Shown piece after piece: positions 40,347 through 48,464 of a stretch of DNA of 55,735 nucleotides (its first letter is position 1; each line of letters begins with the position of its first letter). Where the stretch lies: positions 1 through 55,735 of the forward strand of contig JACPKW010000007.1 in assembly GCA_016186825.1 (NCBI GenBank), written 5' to 3'. This DNA is from Candidatus Giovannonibacteria bacterium. Lineage in GTDB: Bacteria; Patescibacteriota; Minisyncoccia; JACPKW01; UBA11713. The notes beneath the pieces are model-generated. The model made no database searches and was not told where the DNA came from. It was given only the letters and a program-made list of their open reading frames with translations. The position numbers and the translations under genes are program-made.

Positions 40347-41084
40347 TTACTCCAAATACGTCTTAGATAAAATTACATGCTCGAGAAGCTGTCTGTTTGA
40401 GTAAGTCTTATCATAAAAACGTTTTTTAATCATCAAAAGATCATTGGTGAAGATGAGCATTCTTTTTAAATCAAGCGCGAGTGATTTTATTTTTTCCTCC
40501 GCCCAAAATTCAAAAGCTTCAAGCGCTTTTTCAGTCTTGGCGCGGTCCTTTGAATATGTAAGCGCTGTTTCGAGCATCTTTGAAGCATTTTTAGATTCGA
40601 TATATTTGTTGAAATCCTCGTCCGGGGCTTTGGGAAGCGCAATTTTCAAAGTAGTTAAGCGCGAAAGCAGGGGAAGCGAAAAACCTCCGTCGCTCGGGCT
40701 TAAAAAAATAAAATACGAATTTGATCCTGGCTCCTCAAGCGTTTTTAAAAGTGTAGACTGGACGTCAAAAGCAAGCGATGACGCTTTGATTAAAAAAATT
40801 TTTGTTCCGGCCCAGGACGTAAGTCTGGAACGTGAGTAAATGTCCCTGGCATCTTCGATTTTTAGAGCGCTAGCCTCATAGATTTTGAGTCCGAATGGCG
40901 TAGCAGTCAGGCAGGCGCTGCATTTTTTGCAATAAATTTTATTTTTGCAGTTAAGAAATTTTATCAAGAGTTCGGCAGTCTTTTCAGTTTCGCGCCCGTC
41001 ACCTAGAATTAAAAATGCATTTGACGGGAGTTTATTTTTAAAAATTTTTTCGAAGAAACTAAACGCCTCTCCCTGGATAATCAT
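40347..41084 (-). CDS. holB: DNA polymerase III delta' subunit
   Basis: Clamp-loader subunit. 245 residues from ATG 41084, whose ATGA overlaps the mreB stop; a frame opening at 41156 would put 24 arginine-rich residues inside mreB and is rejected. It has the AAA+ fold with FLILGDGRETEKTAELLIKFL in place of a P-loop (no GKT/GKS, so not an ATPase, as in delta'), a CKNKIYCKKCSAC zinc module, KASSLAFDVQSTLLKTLEEP (sensor region), and LPLLSRLTTLKIALP where the SRC arginine-finger motif normally stands (here SRL). Co-transcription with a cytoskeletal gene is unusual. Confidence 0.82.
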   Translation of the reverse strand: MIIQGEAFSFFEKIFKNKLPSNAFLILGDGRETEKTAELLIKFLNCKNKIYCKKCSACLTATPFGLKIYEASALKIEDARDIYSRSRLTSWAGTKIFLIKASSLAFDVQSTLLKTLEEPGSNSYFIFLSPSDGGFSLPLLSRLTTLKIALPKAPDEDFNKYIESKNASKMLETALTYSKDRAKTEKALEAFEFWAEEKIKSLALDLKRMLIFTNDLLMIKKRFYDKTYSNRQLLEHVILSKTYLE

Positions 41085-42094
41085 CTTTTTGCAAGAATAT
41101 TTCGTTTGTAAACATCGAGGTGCTCGAGCGCGATTCCTGTGCCTTTCGCCACGCAAAGGAGCGGATCAGCGGCAACTTTTGCTTTTACTCCCGTGGAGCG
41201 ATAAACAAGCTCTTCAATATTTCTAAGAAGCGAGCTTCCGCCGGTCATGACGATGCCCTGATCTATGATATCGGAAGCGAGTTCCGGAGGCGTTTCCTGC
41301 AGGACATTTTTTATCGCTTTCGTAATTTCGCGAAGCTCGCCATCAATTGCTTTTACAATTTCATTGGTGGAGATTGATGTGGAACGAGGCAGGCCTGTCA
41401 AAAAGTCGCGCCCTTTGATTTCAAATTTTTCATCTTTTTCAAGCGGAACGGCTGAACCAATCGCTATTTTAATTTCTTCGGCCGTCCGCTCCCCTATTAC
41501 TAAATTAAATGTTTTTTTGATGTAATCAGCGATGGCCTGGTCAATTTTGTTGCCTGCAACTTTAACCGAAGTTGAAGCTACGATTCCGCCAAGCGAAATT
41601 ACAGCCGCGTCTGTCGTCCCGCCTCCGATATCAACGATCATATGGCCAGTCGCTTCATGAATCGGAATTCCTGCGCCAATCGCGGCTAAAATCGGCTCTT
41701 TAATGACGTAAGCAGCGCGCGCGCCCGCTTTCACGGCCGCCTCAACAACGGATCTTCGCTCCGTGGAAGTTACCCCGGCAGGCACGGAAATCATAACTTC
41801 CGGCTTGAAAAAATTCCAGCGGCCGAGCGCCTTGTTGATGAAATAACGGAGCATTGCTTCCGTAACGCGGTAATCCGCAATCACCCCGTCTTTCATCGGA
41901 CGATAGGCCGCAATGGAATCGGGAGTTTTTCCGACCATGTTTTTTGCTTCATTTCCGACTGCGAGAACCCTGTTTTCAGGAACAGAAACAGCTACGACAG
42001 AGGGCTCGTTTAAAACTACGCCTTCGTTTGGAACAAAGACAAGCGTATTTGCGGTTCCAAGGTCAATTCCAAGTTTTTTTATTAAAAATGGCAT
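41081..42094 (-). CDS. mreB: MreB/Mbl-like actin homologue (second copy)
   Basis: 337 residues with phosphate-1 KLGIDLGTANTLVFV, phosphate-2 IVDIGGGTTDAAVISLGG and the adenosine motif GIVMTGGSSLLRNIEELV. It shares the general MreB sequence with 3182-4240 but differs throughout and lacks the longer amphipathic N-terminus (MPFLIKK only). It lies in a murA-mreB-holB operon, not with mreC. A specialised paralogue, like Mbl or MreBH in Bacillus, is the simplest reading. The stop overlaps holB's start; murA ends 2 bases upstream. Confidence 0.9.
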   Translation of the reverse strand: MPFLIKKLGIDLGTANTLVFVPNEGVVLNEPSVVAVSVPENRVLAVGNEAKNMVGKTPDSIAAYRPMKDGVIADYRVTEAMLRYFINKALGRWNFFKPEVMISVPAGVTSTERRSVVEAAVKAGARAAYVIKEPILAAIGAGIPIHEATGHMIVDIGGGTTDAAVISLGGIVASTSVKVAGNKIDQAIADYIKKTFNLVIGERTAEEIKIAIGSAVPLEKDEKFEIKGRDFLTGLPRSTSISTNEIVKAIDGELREITKAIKNVLQETPPELASDIIDQGIVMTGGSSLLRNIEELVYRSTGVKAKVAADPLLCVAKGTGIALEHLDVYKRNILAKR

Positions 42095-42095
42095 G

Positions 42096-43421
42096 TTATA
42101 TTCTCTTTATGTCTGCCCCCAAACCATTTAATTTCTCAACTATATTCTCGTAGCCTCTATCTATATGGTTTGACGGATCGTTTATTATGCTTTTTCCCGG
42201 CGCAACTAAACTTGCCAAAAGCATATCCATACCTGCCCTGACGTCGTGAGAATTTAACTCCGCAGATTGCAAGTTAGTTGGGCCATAAACATTAGCGGCA
42301 TAAGTTTCTCGTGCGTCATATTCGGAGTCGTTAAAGTTATAATAATCTGCTCCAAACTCGTCGGGATGATAAAGATCATAACGCAGTCCCATTTTTTGCA
42401 GTTCACCAAGATATCTCCAACGGGTTTCAAAAATACGCTCGTGGATCATAGATTTTCCATCCGCCATACATGCAAGAAGGAGCGTGATCAGGGGTTGCCA
42501 ATCTGTCATAAATCCTGGATGCCAATCTGTAATAATGTTAGCTGGTTTTAAAGGACTCGCAATTTTAACTATTTTAGCGGTATTTCCATCAAATTTAACC
42601 TCAACCCCGATTTCCTTTAAAACTTTGATCAGTGGCTCCAAAAGTTCTTTAGAGGCGTTTTCAATCTCTATGCCCCCGCCGGTCATGACAGACAAGATTA
42701 TGGCTGTTGCTGCTTCAAGGCGGTCGTAAATAGAAGAAGCCTCTGCTCCTTTTAATAATGGCTCAACTCCATTAATTTCAATTACTCTTGATTCGACTCT
42801 TTTTATTTTTGCCCCCATATCATTCAAGCATTTTATTAAGTTATCAACCTCTGGTTCCTCTGCGGCGTTTTTTAACGTTACCGCCCCCTGATTAAAAACC
42901 GAAGCCAAAATTAAATTTTCTGTCCCGCAGTGAGTATTTTTTTCAAATGTATATGTTGCTGATTTCGGTCGCGTCGGCATAGATATTTCCATACGGTTAT
43001 TTCGTTCAAGCACTTTTCCGCCCAGGGCTTTGATGCCCGCAAGATGCCGATTGAGTGGTCTTTTGCCGATTGCGTCTCCTTTGGGCGGATAAATAATAAC
43101 GCTTCCAGTGCGAGCTAATGTTGCGCCGATGAAAAGCACGGCTTGGCGCGCTGACATAGCTTCGAGAGGTATTTCCGAAGAATAAATATTGGAGCTTTCA
43201 ATTTGGATCGAGTTTTTATCCGTAAAGCGAACAAAACACCCCAATGAAGTTAGGGCGTCGATAGTTCTATAAGTGTCCGAAATTCTGGGAATATTGTGGA
43301 AAATATTTTTTTCACAGCTCAACAAGGCGGTGATCGGAAGCTTCGGACCTGCGTTTTTTGCACCGGAGACAACATATGTGCCTTTTAACGGTTTGCCGCC
43401 CCAAACAACGAATTTGCTCAT
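42096..43421 (-). CDS. murA: UDP-GlcNAc enolpyruvyl transferase MurA with Asp at the catalytic Cys
   Basis: First committed peptidoglycan step: transfers enolpyruvate from PEP to UDP-GlcNAc. Inverse alpha/beta barrel of two domains, 441 residues, with VSGAKNAGPKLPI (K22, N23 intact). The flexible loop normally reads GGCAIGARP with the fosfomycin-reactive cysteine; here it is KGDAIGKRP, with Asp at residue 116. Natural Asp variants (Mycobacterium, Chlamydia) stay active and are insensitive to fosfomycin. An AroA/EPSP identity is excluded by the MurA-specific ends (e.g. HIDRGYENIVEKL). First gene of the murA-mreB-holB unit. Confidence 0.92.
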   Translation of the reverse strand: MSKFVVWGGKPLKGTYVVSGAKNAGPKLPITALLSCEKNIFHNIPRISDTYRTIDALTSLGCFVRFTDKNSIQIESSNIYSSEIPLEAMSARQAVLFIGATLARTGSVIIYPPKGDAIGKRPLNRHLAGIKALGGKVLERNNRMEISMPTRPKSATYTFEKNTHCGTENLILASVFNQGAVTLKNAAEEPEVDNLIKCLNDMGAKIKRVESRVIEINGVEPLLKGAEASSIYDRLEAATAIILSVMTGGGIEIENASKELLEPLIKVLKEIGVEVKFDGNTAKIVKIASPLKPANIITDWHPGFMTDWQPLITLLLACMADGKSMIHERIFETRWRYLGELQKMGLRYDLYHPDEFGADYYNFNDSEYDARETYAANVYGPTNLQSAELNSHDVRAGMDMLLASLVAPGKSIINDPSNHIDRGYENIVEKLNGLGADIKRI

Positions 43422-43534
43422 ATTTTTGCTATTTTGGTTATTTATACACCTTACGCCAAATGGGCTTAAATTTCAAAGTTAAAACAGATTTTTCTCCTTT
43501 ATTTTGCTGACATTCCCTGCTATGGTAAGGACAA

Positions 43535-44578
43535 ATGCTGACTCGTAGAAAAAGGAAAATACTGTTTTGGGTTGCGGTTTTCATTTTTTTCGCGCTCACT
43601 CCATTCGTCATTCTTTATTCGCTTGGCTATAGAATCGATTCAAATTTCCAGCTTTATTCGACGGGCGGAATTTATATTTCATCTTCCCTGACTGGTTCGG
43701 AAATATATATTAACTCCGAGCTGAAAAGAACGACAAACTTTTTTCAATCAGGAATTTTCGTTCAGGATCTTTCTCCCGGAATATATGAAGTGATGATTCG
43801 TAAAGAGGGTTACAATATCTGGAAAAAAAATTTGAAAGTAGCTTCGCAGTTTGTAACAGAGGCGCGCTCGCTTTTGGTTCCCAAAGAGGCAAATGCGCGC
43901 GTTCTTTTGCGGGGCGCTTTCGTTGATTTTTCCGCGTCATCAAAAGACCCCATCCTGCTTCTAGTTGAAAGCGCAAAGAATGCGCGAAAAATGAATTTTT
44001 ATCTCCCGCAAACTAACGAATTTCTTATCCCGGGCCTCAATCAGCTAAATCCTGAATTTCGAACAATTGAAATCGGAAACTGGCTCCCGCAGGAGCTTCT
44101 GGTAAAACTGGACGCTAAATATTATCAGATTAGATTTGACCTGAATCAGCGCACATTCAGTTTGGAGACAATTGCGGATCCATTAATAACGATGAGCCTT
44201 GACAACTATCGCCTTTCATTGAAAGAAGATGCCGGAGAAGATTTTGAAATTACTTGGAATGCTTCTTCGACCGAATTGAAGGCTCGATGGCTCCGCGACA
44301 GGATTCCACCTTATTACTTGGCGTCTTCAACTGAACCATTGATGAAAGATGTTAGTTTGAGAAACTTTGATTTTTTTCCGCAGAGGCGCGATGTGCTGAT
44401 CGCATCATACGACAACGGAATTTGGGCAGTTGAGTTAGACAACCGTGAACGTCAGGCCTTCCCGCTTTACAAAGGGCGCAAGCCCGAGTTTGCGGTTTTC
44501 CCGTTTGGGGAAATGGTTTACGTTTTTGATGATGGAGTTTTGATGGAAATTTCAACTCTTGCGAGGGAGGATTCCTGA
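43535..44578 (+). CDS. PEGA-domain membrane protein
   Basis: 347 residues. N-terminal membrane anchor (ILFWVAVFIFFALTPFVILYSLGYRI), then a PEGA domain (about 45-110) with TGSEIYINSELKRTTNFFQSGIFVQDLSPGIYEVMIRKEGYNIWKKNLKV (key SGxYxVxIxKEGY-like). The remainder is probably beta-rich and extracytoplasmic, with no recognised domain. PEGA modules are found in surface-associated proteins; no enzyme motif is seen. AAGGAC lies just before the ATG. It converges on murC with a one-base gap. Confidence 0.75.
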   Translation: MLTRRKRKILFWVAVFIFFALTPFVILYSLGYRIDSNFQLYSTGGIYISSSLTGSEIYINSELKRTTNFFQSGIFVQDLSPGIYEVMIRKEGYNIWKKNLKVASQFVTEARSLLVPKEANARVLLRGAFVDFSASSKDPILLLVESAKNARKMNFYLPQTNEFLIPGLNQLNPEFRTIEIGNWLPQELLVKLDAKYYQIRFDLNQRTFSLETIADPLITMSLDNYRLSLKEDAGEDFEITWNASSTELKARWLRDRIPPYYLASSTEPLMKDVSLRNFDFFPQRRDVLIASYDNGIWAVELDNRERQAFPLYKGRKPEFAVFPFGEMVYVFDDGVLMEISTLAREDS

Positions 44579-44579
44579 T

Positions 44580-45872
44580 TTAAATTAAATTCGCAATTTT
44601 TTTCGCTTTTTGCCAGATATCTCCAGCACCCATGAAAAGGATAATTGTATCAGGATGTTTTTTTATTTTGCTAGCGAATTTTTCTAAACTAAATTCACTT
44701 AATTTGCAAACTAATTTGCCAGCTTTTTCGGTCTCTCTAATTAAGTCTTTGATACTGACAGCGCCGATTTTCTCGCGAGCCGAGGCATAAATTTCGTCAA
44801 AATAAACTTCGTCAGCTTTTGTAAAAGCTTTTGCAAAATCATTTAGAAAGGCGGCAGTGCGCGAAAATGTATGCGGCTGGAAGACGGCAATTATTTTTGA
44901 ACTAGGATACTTTTGAGAAATCGCATCGAGTGTTGCCACAATTTCTTCCGGGTGATGAGCGTAATCATATATAATGGCCGGCTTTGCGCCCTCCTTTGTA
45001 TAAAGATCCAGCCTTCTTCCCACACCCTTAAAATTATTTATTCCAGAAATTATTTTTTCAGATGCAATTCCGAATTTTTGCGATAGGTGAATTGCAAGAA
45101 GGCAGTTTGATTTATATTTTTCTCCAGGCATCAGAAATTTGGATTGATTGAAAATCACTTCATCATTAAAATCAGCAGATTCAAATTTTTTTCCAATCCT
45201 CTCCCCTGTTTCTTTTGTCGTAACCAGTGTGGCGTCTGGGTTTTCAGTAACGAATTTTTTGAAAGCTTCAAGATAAATTTCAGGCGTTTTGAAATAATCC
45301 GGGTGGTCGTAATCGAGCGAGGGAATTAAGATTGCAACAGGCCTGAAAAGGCGGAATTTTTCCTGATACTCATCTCCTTCAACAATCATGAATTCACCAT
45401 GGCCGATTCTTACTGAATTTTCCCAAGCTTTGATTCGGTCTCCCGCAAGAACTACTGGGTCCAGATTTCCTGCTTCAAAGATTTGGCCCAAAAGCGCAGT
45501 GGTTGTAGTTTTACCATGTGTTCCTGTAATCACGATCACTTTTTTATTTGCAGCGAAAGCCGCAAGCGCGTCAGCGTAGTTAATTTGCTCAACTCCGAGT
45601 TCGCTTGCGCGCTTGCGCTCAATGTTATTTTCATCAAAAGCGGAGGAATAAATAACTAAATTAATGTCGGGTTTAATATTTTCCACCTTAAACTCTTCTG
45701 AAATAATTCCGGCTTTCTGAAGATTTTCATTTGACTGAAATTCCTCGCCCGAAACATCGGATCCGGAGACAATCGCATCTTCATTTTTGATCAACTGCGC
45801 AAGTCCTGAAACGCCCGTTCCCTTGATGCCAATAAAGTGAATTTTTTTATTTTTCCAACCGTATGTTTGCAT
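44580..45872 (-). CDS. murC: UDP-N-acetylmuramate--L-alanine ligase MurC
   Basis: Adds L-Ala to UDP-MurNAc. N-terminal IHFIGIKGTGVSGLAQLI, P-loop VITGTHGKTTTTALL, and VGRRLDLYTKEGAKPAIIYDYAHHPEEI (core DYAHHPxE), then VFQPHTFSRT, are MurC/Mpl hallmarks. The central VEGDEYQEKFRLFRPVAIL with DYDHPDYF looks more like Mpl (DEYDTAFF...DHxDxF) than classic MurC (ESDxSF...DxDH). With murD and murF present and no other murC in view, MurC is the likely role, but a mixed MurC/Mpl (recycling) activity is possible. An AGAGG lies 9 bases before the ATG. Confidence 0.85.
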   Translation of the reverse strand: MQTYGWKNKKIHFIGIKGTGVSGLAQLIKNEDAIVSGSDVSGEEFQSNENLQKAGIISEEFKVENIKPDINLVIYSSAFDENNIERKRASELGVEQINYADALAAFAANKKVIVITGTHGKTTTTALLGQIFEAGNLDPVVLAGDRIKAWENSVRIGHGEFMIVEGDEYQEKFRLFRPVAILIPSLDYDHPDYFKTPEIYLEAFKKFVTENPDATLVTTKETGERIGKKFESADFNDEVIFNQSKFLMPGEKYKSNCLLAIHLSQKFGIASEKIISGINNFKGVGRRLDLYTKEGAKPAIIYDYAHHPEEIVATLDAISQKYPSSKIIAVFQPHTFSRTAAFLNDFAKAFTKADEVYFDEIYASAREKIGAVSIKDLIRETEKAGKLVCKLSEFSLEKFASKIKKHPDTIILFMGAGDIWQKAKKIANLI

Positions 45873-45930
45873 GATTATAAAACCTCTTTCAAATAACGAC
45901 TCTAAACATTCATTTTTATATTAAAATCGT

Positions 45931-45936
45931 TATACT
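45931..45936 (+). promoter_or_regulatory. -10 box of priA-like gene, leaderless geometry
   Basis: TATACT (45931-45936) followed by six bases (ATATTT) and the ATG at 45943. No ribosome-binding site exists in the interval and no clear -35 is seen. Confidence 0.5.
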
Positions 45937-45942
45937 ATATTT

Positions 45943-47835
45943 ATGTTTGTCTACGAAATAATTCCAATTTCGAGGAGCCGTTTTGCGGCCGATACTCTTT
46001 CATATTTTAGCACGAAAGAACTGAAAATTGGCGATTTGGTTGAGGTTGCCTTGCGCGGAAAAATTGTCCCGGGAATAGTCTCGGATGCGCGCGATGCGAA
46101 AGAATTAAAATCGGAGATCAAAAGAACATCGTTCAAGCTGAAGCCAGTAAAAAAAATAATCGTGCCCGGTTTTTATCAAAATTCCGATTTTGAGATTCTC
46201 GAAAAATTGAGCGCGGAAATGTTGATTTATAAAAGCGCTATTCTTTATGAGATGATTCCGAAGGCGCTGTTAAGTTCAAAATTTATCCGGCCTAATGCTC
46301 CCAACAGGACAAACATTCCGAAATACCATTCAAAAATAGCGTTGAGCGGATCTTTTGACGATCGGATTGGCTATTTTAAAACATTGATTCGCGAACACTT
46401 CGCGCGTTCGCAAAGCTTAATGATAATTTCTCCCCGCATTCAAATTGTAAATAGATTTGAAGAAGAACTCGGGAGGGGCATCTCCGATTACGTTTTTACT
46501 TTTACGGGCGCGCTTTCTTCAAAAAAATATTTTGATTTTTTTCAGAAAGCCTTGGAACTTCAACATCCTGTTTTGATCATTGGAACGCCGCAAATTTTAT
46601 GTTTCTCAAGGCCGGATCTGGAAACTGTGATTCTTGAAGATGAGGCATCAGCTCTCTATGAAAATTTTGAACACGTTAGATTTAATTTCAAAAAAGCTGC
46701 AGAAATTATTACAGAAGTGAAAAAAAATAAATTGATCTTGTCCGGCGAGGTGTTGAAGGTTGAGACCGTCTGGAAGGCCGAACAGAGAGAAATTGAATCG
46801 CGCGGACGACCTCTTTTTCGCATTCAAGGGGGGCCGCAGACGGAACTCATCAAAATTCCTGACAAAATCGATAAAAATAATCTCACCTGGTTTCTGGATA
46901 AGCTGTCTCCCGATCTGGAAGAAGCGATTTTTAAAAAAGAACGCGTTTTGCTTTTTATTAACAGACGCGGCTATAGCTCGTTTACCGTTTGCGGGGACTG
47001 CGGGAAAAACCTAATTTGTCCAAATTGTTCTGTGCCTTTAGTCTTGCATGCTAAGAAAGACCAGCACAAAAATTTTGTCTGCCATCATTGCCTGCAAACA
47101 CTTCCCCTTCCCTCGTCCTGTCCTGATTGCGGTTCCTGGAATTTAAGGGATTTTGGGATTGGGATCGAAAAAGTTGAATCAGCACTTAAAAAATTATTTC
47201 CGAAAGTAAATATTGCGCGCATCGATGGGGATGCTTCAAAAGGCTTGCCAAAAAATAAAAAAAGCCGCGATAATCAAAACTTTAAAGAAGGCGCTTTTGT
47301 TCTCGCGACGGAACTTATTTTTTCCGATCCGGATTCAAAATTCGATCTGACGTGTATCGTTACACTGGATCATCTTTTTACACTCCCCGACTTTCGCATG
47401 AATGAAAAAATATTTCGGCTCATCACAGAATTAAAAAGCCGCACAATAAAAAAAATGATTTTACAGACGCGCCTCGACGAAGGAGATTTGCTTGAGGATG
47501 CGCTTCAAGGAAATATTTCGAATTTCTACCGCCGAGAGTTGGAAGAAAGAAGAACTCTATTTTATCCTCCATTCTCTCGCCTGATAAAGCTTTCGCTCGA
47601 AGGTAACAATTTGATTCAAATCAAGCAGTCTGCGCAAAAAGTTTTAGAAACGCTTCGCGCTTACGATCCTTTAAGCTTTCCGGCGTTTCTAGAAAAAATT
47701 AAGGGCCGCCATCGCTGGAACATTTTAATAAAAACAGCGCCCGGCGAGTTTTCAAAAGATTTAAACTTGAGGGCAATTCTTAAAAATTTGAGAGGCGTAT
47801 GGGATATTGCAGTCGATCCGGAATCGATAATTTAA
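45943..47835 (+). CDS. priA: PriA-like primosomal protein without ATPase motifs
   Basis: 630 residues. The zinc module is complete: CGDCGKNLICPNC, then CHHCLQTLPLPSSCPDCG (eight cysteines), preceded by VLLFINRRGYSSF (PriA motif). The end LFYPPFSRLIKLSLEG and the N-terminal 3'-DNA-binding domain also fit PriA. But where Walker A (GVTGSGKT) should be, the sequence reads SGSFDDRIGYFKT; the DEEH box is EDEAS, and motif V (GTQMxxKGxDF) is ATELIFSDPD. It should bind DNA or SSB but not hydrolyse ATP; restart would rely on another helicase. Operon with def and fmt follows, the conserved priA-def-fmt order. Confidence 0.85.
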   Translation: MFVYEIIPISRSRFAADTLSYFSTKELKIGDLVEVALRGKIVPGIVSDARDAKELKSEIKRTSFKLKPVKKIIVPGFYQNSDFEILEKLSAEMLIYKSAILYEMIPKALLSSKFIRPNAPNRTNIPKYHSKIALSGSFDDRIGYFKTLIREHFARSQSLMIISPRIQIVNRFEEELGRGISDYVFTFTGALSSKKYFDFFQKALELQHPVLIIGTPQILCFSRPDLETVILEDEASALYENFEHVRFNFKKAAEIITEVKKNKLILSGEVLKVETVWKAEQREIESRGRPLFRIQGGPQTELIKIPDKIDKNNLTWFLDKLSPDLEEAIFKKERVLLFINRRGYSSFTVCGDCGKNLICPNCSVPLVLHAKKDQHKNFVCHHCLQTLPLPSSCPDCGSWNLRDFGIGIEKVESALKKLFPKVNIARIDGDASKGLPKNKKSRDNQNFKEGAFVLATELIFSDPDSKFDLTCIVTLDHLFTLPDFRMNEKIFRLITELKSRTIKKMILQTRLDEGDLLEDALQGNISNFYRRELEERRTLFYPPFSRLIKLSLEGNNLIQIKQSAQKVLETLRAYDPLSFPAFLEKIKGRHRWNILIKTAPGEFSKDLNLRAILKNLRGVWDIAVDPESII

Positions 47836-47888
47836 AAATTGATTTTTTTCATTTAGCGTTGTTTAATGAGGTTGTTTAACATACTTAT

Positions 47889-48464
47889 ATGGCCAAATTG
47901 GAAATCATCCAGGAGCCCAACGCAATTTTGCGCCGCAAGGCTTCTTTGGTTTCGCCTGACGAAATAACTTCGCCAAAAATTCAGAAACTGATCCGGGACA
48001 TGTCTGAAACGCTCCGAGGAATCGATATCGGGATCGGGCTTGCGGCGCCGCAAGTCGGTGTTTCAATTGCGCTTTTTCTTGTATCCAAAGAAGCCCTGCT
48101 TTCAAAACGCGATCAGGAAAAGCTCGATGCGGAAAAAATGAAAGCTTCCAAAAAATCAAAAAACTGGAAACATCTTGTTTTTATTAATCCGGAGATCGTG
48201 AAATCATCGAAGAAGAAAAGAAAGTTAGTTGAAGGCTGTCTCTCCGTGAATGACAAAGAGGGCAATCTGATTTCCGGGTTTGTTGGGCGCCTTGAAAAAC
48301 TTACAGTTGTTGCCCGCGACGAAAAAGGTAAAAAATTTATGCGCGGCGCATCAGGCCTTTTTGCGCAAGTGATCCAACACGAATACGATCATTTGAACGG
48401 AGTTTTATTTATTGATAAAGCCGAAAAAATAGAAAAAATGAAGTTGGACGATAATGGAAAATAA
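47889..48464 (+). CDS. def: Peptide deformylase
   Basis: Removes the formyl group from nascent N-terminal Met. The three motifs are complete: GIGLAAPQVGVS (I), EGCLSV with the metal-binding Cys (II), and QHEYDHLNGVLFIDK with HExxH (III). 191 residues; a Lys-rich insert (about 75-95, KRDQEKLDAEKMKASKKSKN) between motif I and II is longer than usual. ATG 47889 follows CATACT closely. It overlaps fmt by 11 bases, so deformylation and formylation are expressed together. Confidence 0.95.
   Translation: MAKLEIIQEPNAILRRKASLVSPDEITSPKIQKLIRDMSETLRGIDIGIGLAAPQVGVSIALFLVSKEALLSKRDQEKLDAEKMKASKKSKNWKHLVFINPEIVKSSKKKRKLVEGCLSVNDKEGNLISGFVGRLEKLTVVARDEKGKKFMRGASGLFAQVIQHEYDHLNGVLFIDKAEKIEKMKLDDNGK

Noticed and set aside
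41085-41156. 24-residue N-terminal extension of holB
   Set aside because: It lies within mreB in another frame, is Arg-rich and non-family; the ATGA overlap gives the natural start.
45873-45885. TATAAT one base before the murC ATG as a promoter
   Set aside because: Transcription from it would start inside the coding sequence; AGAGG before the ATG indicates a normal leader.
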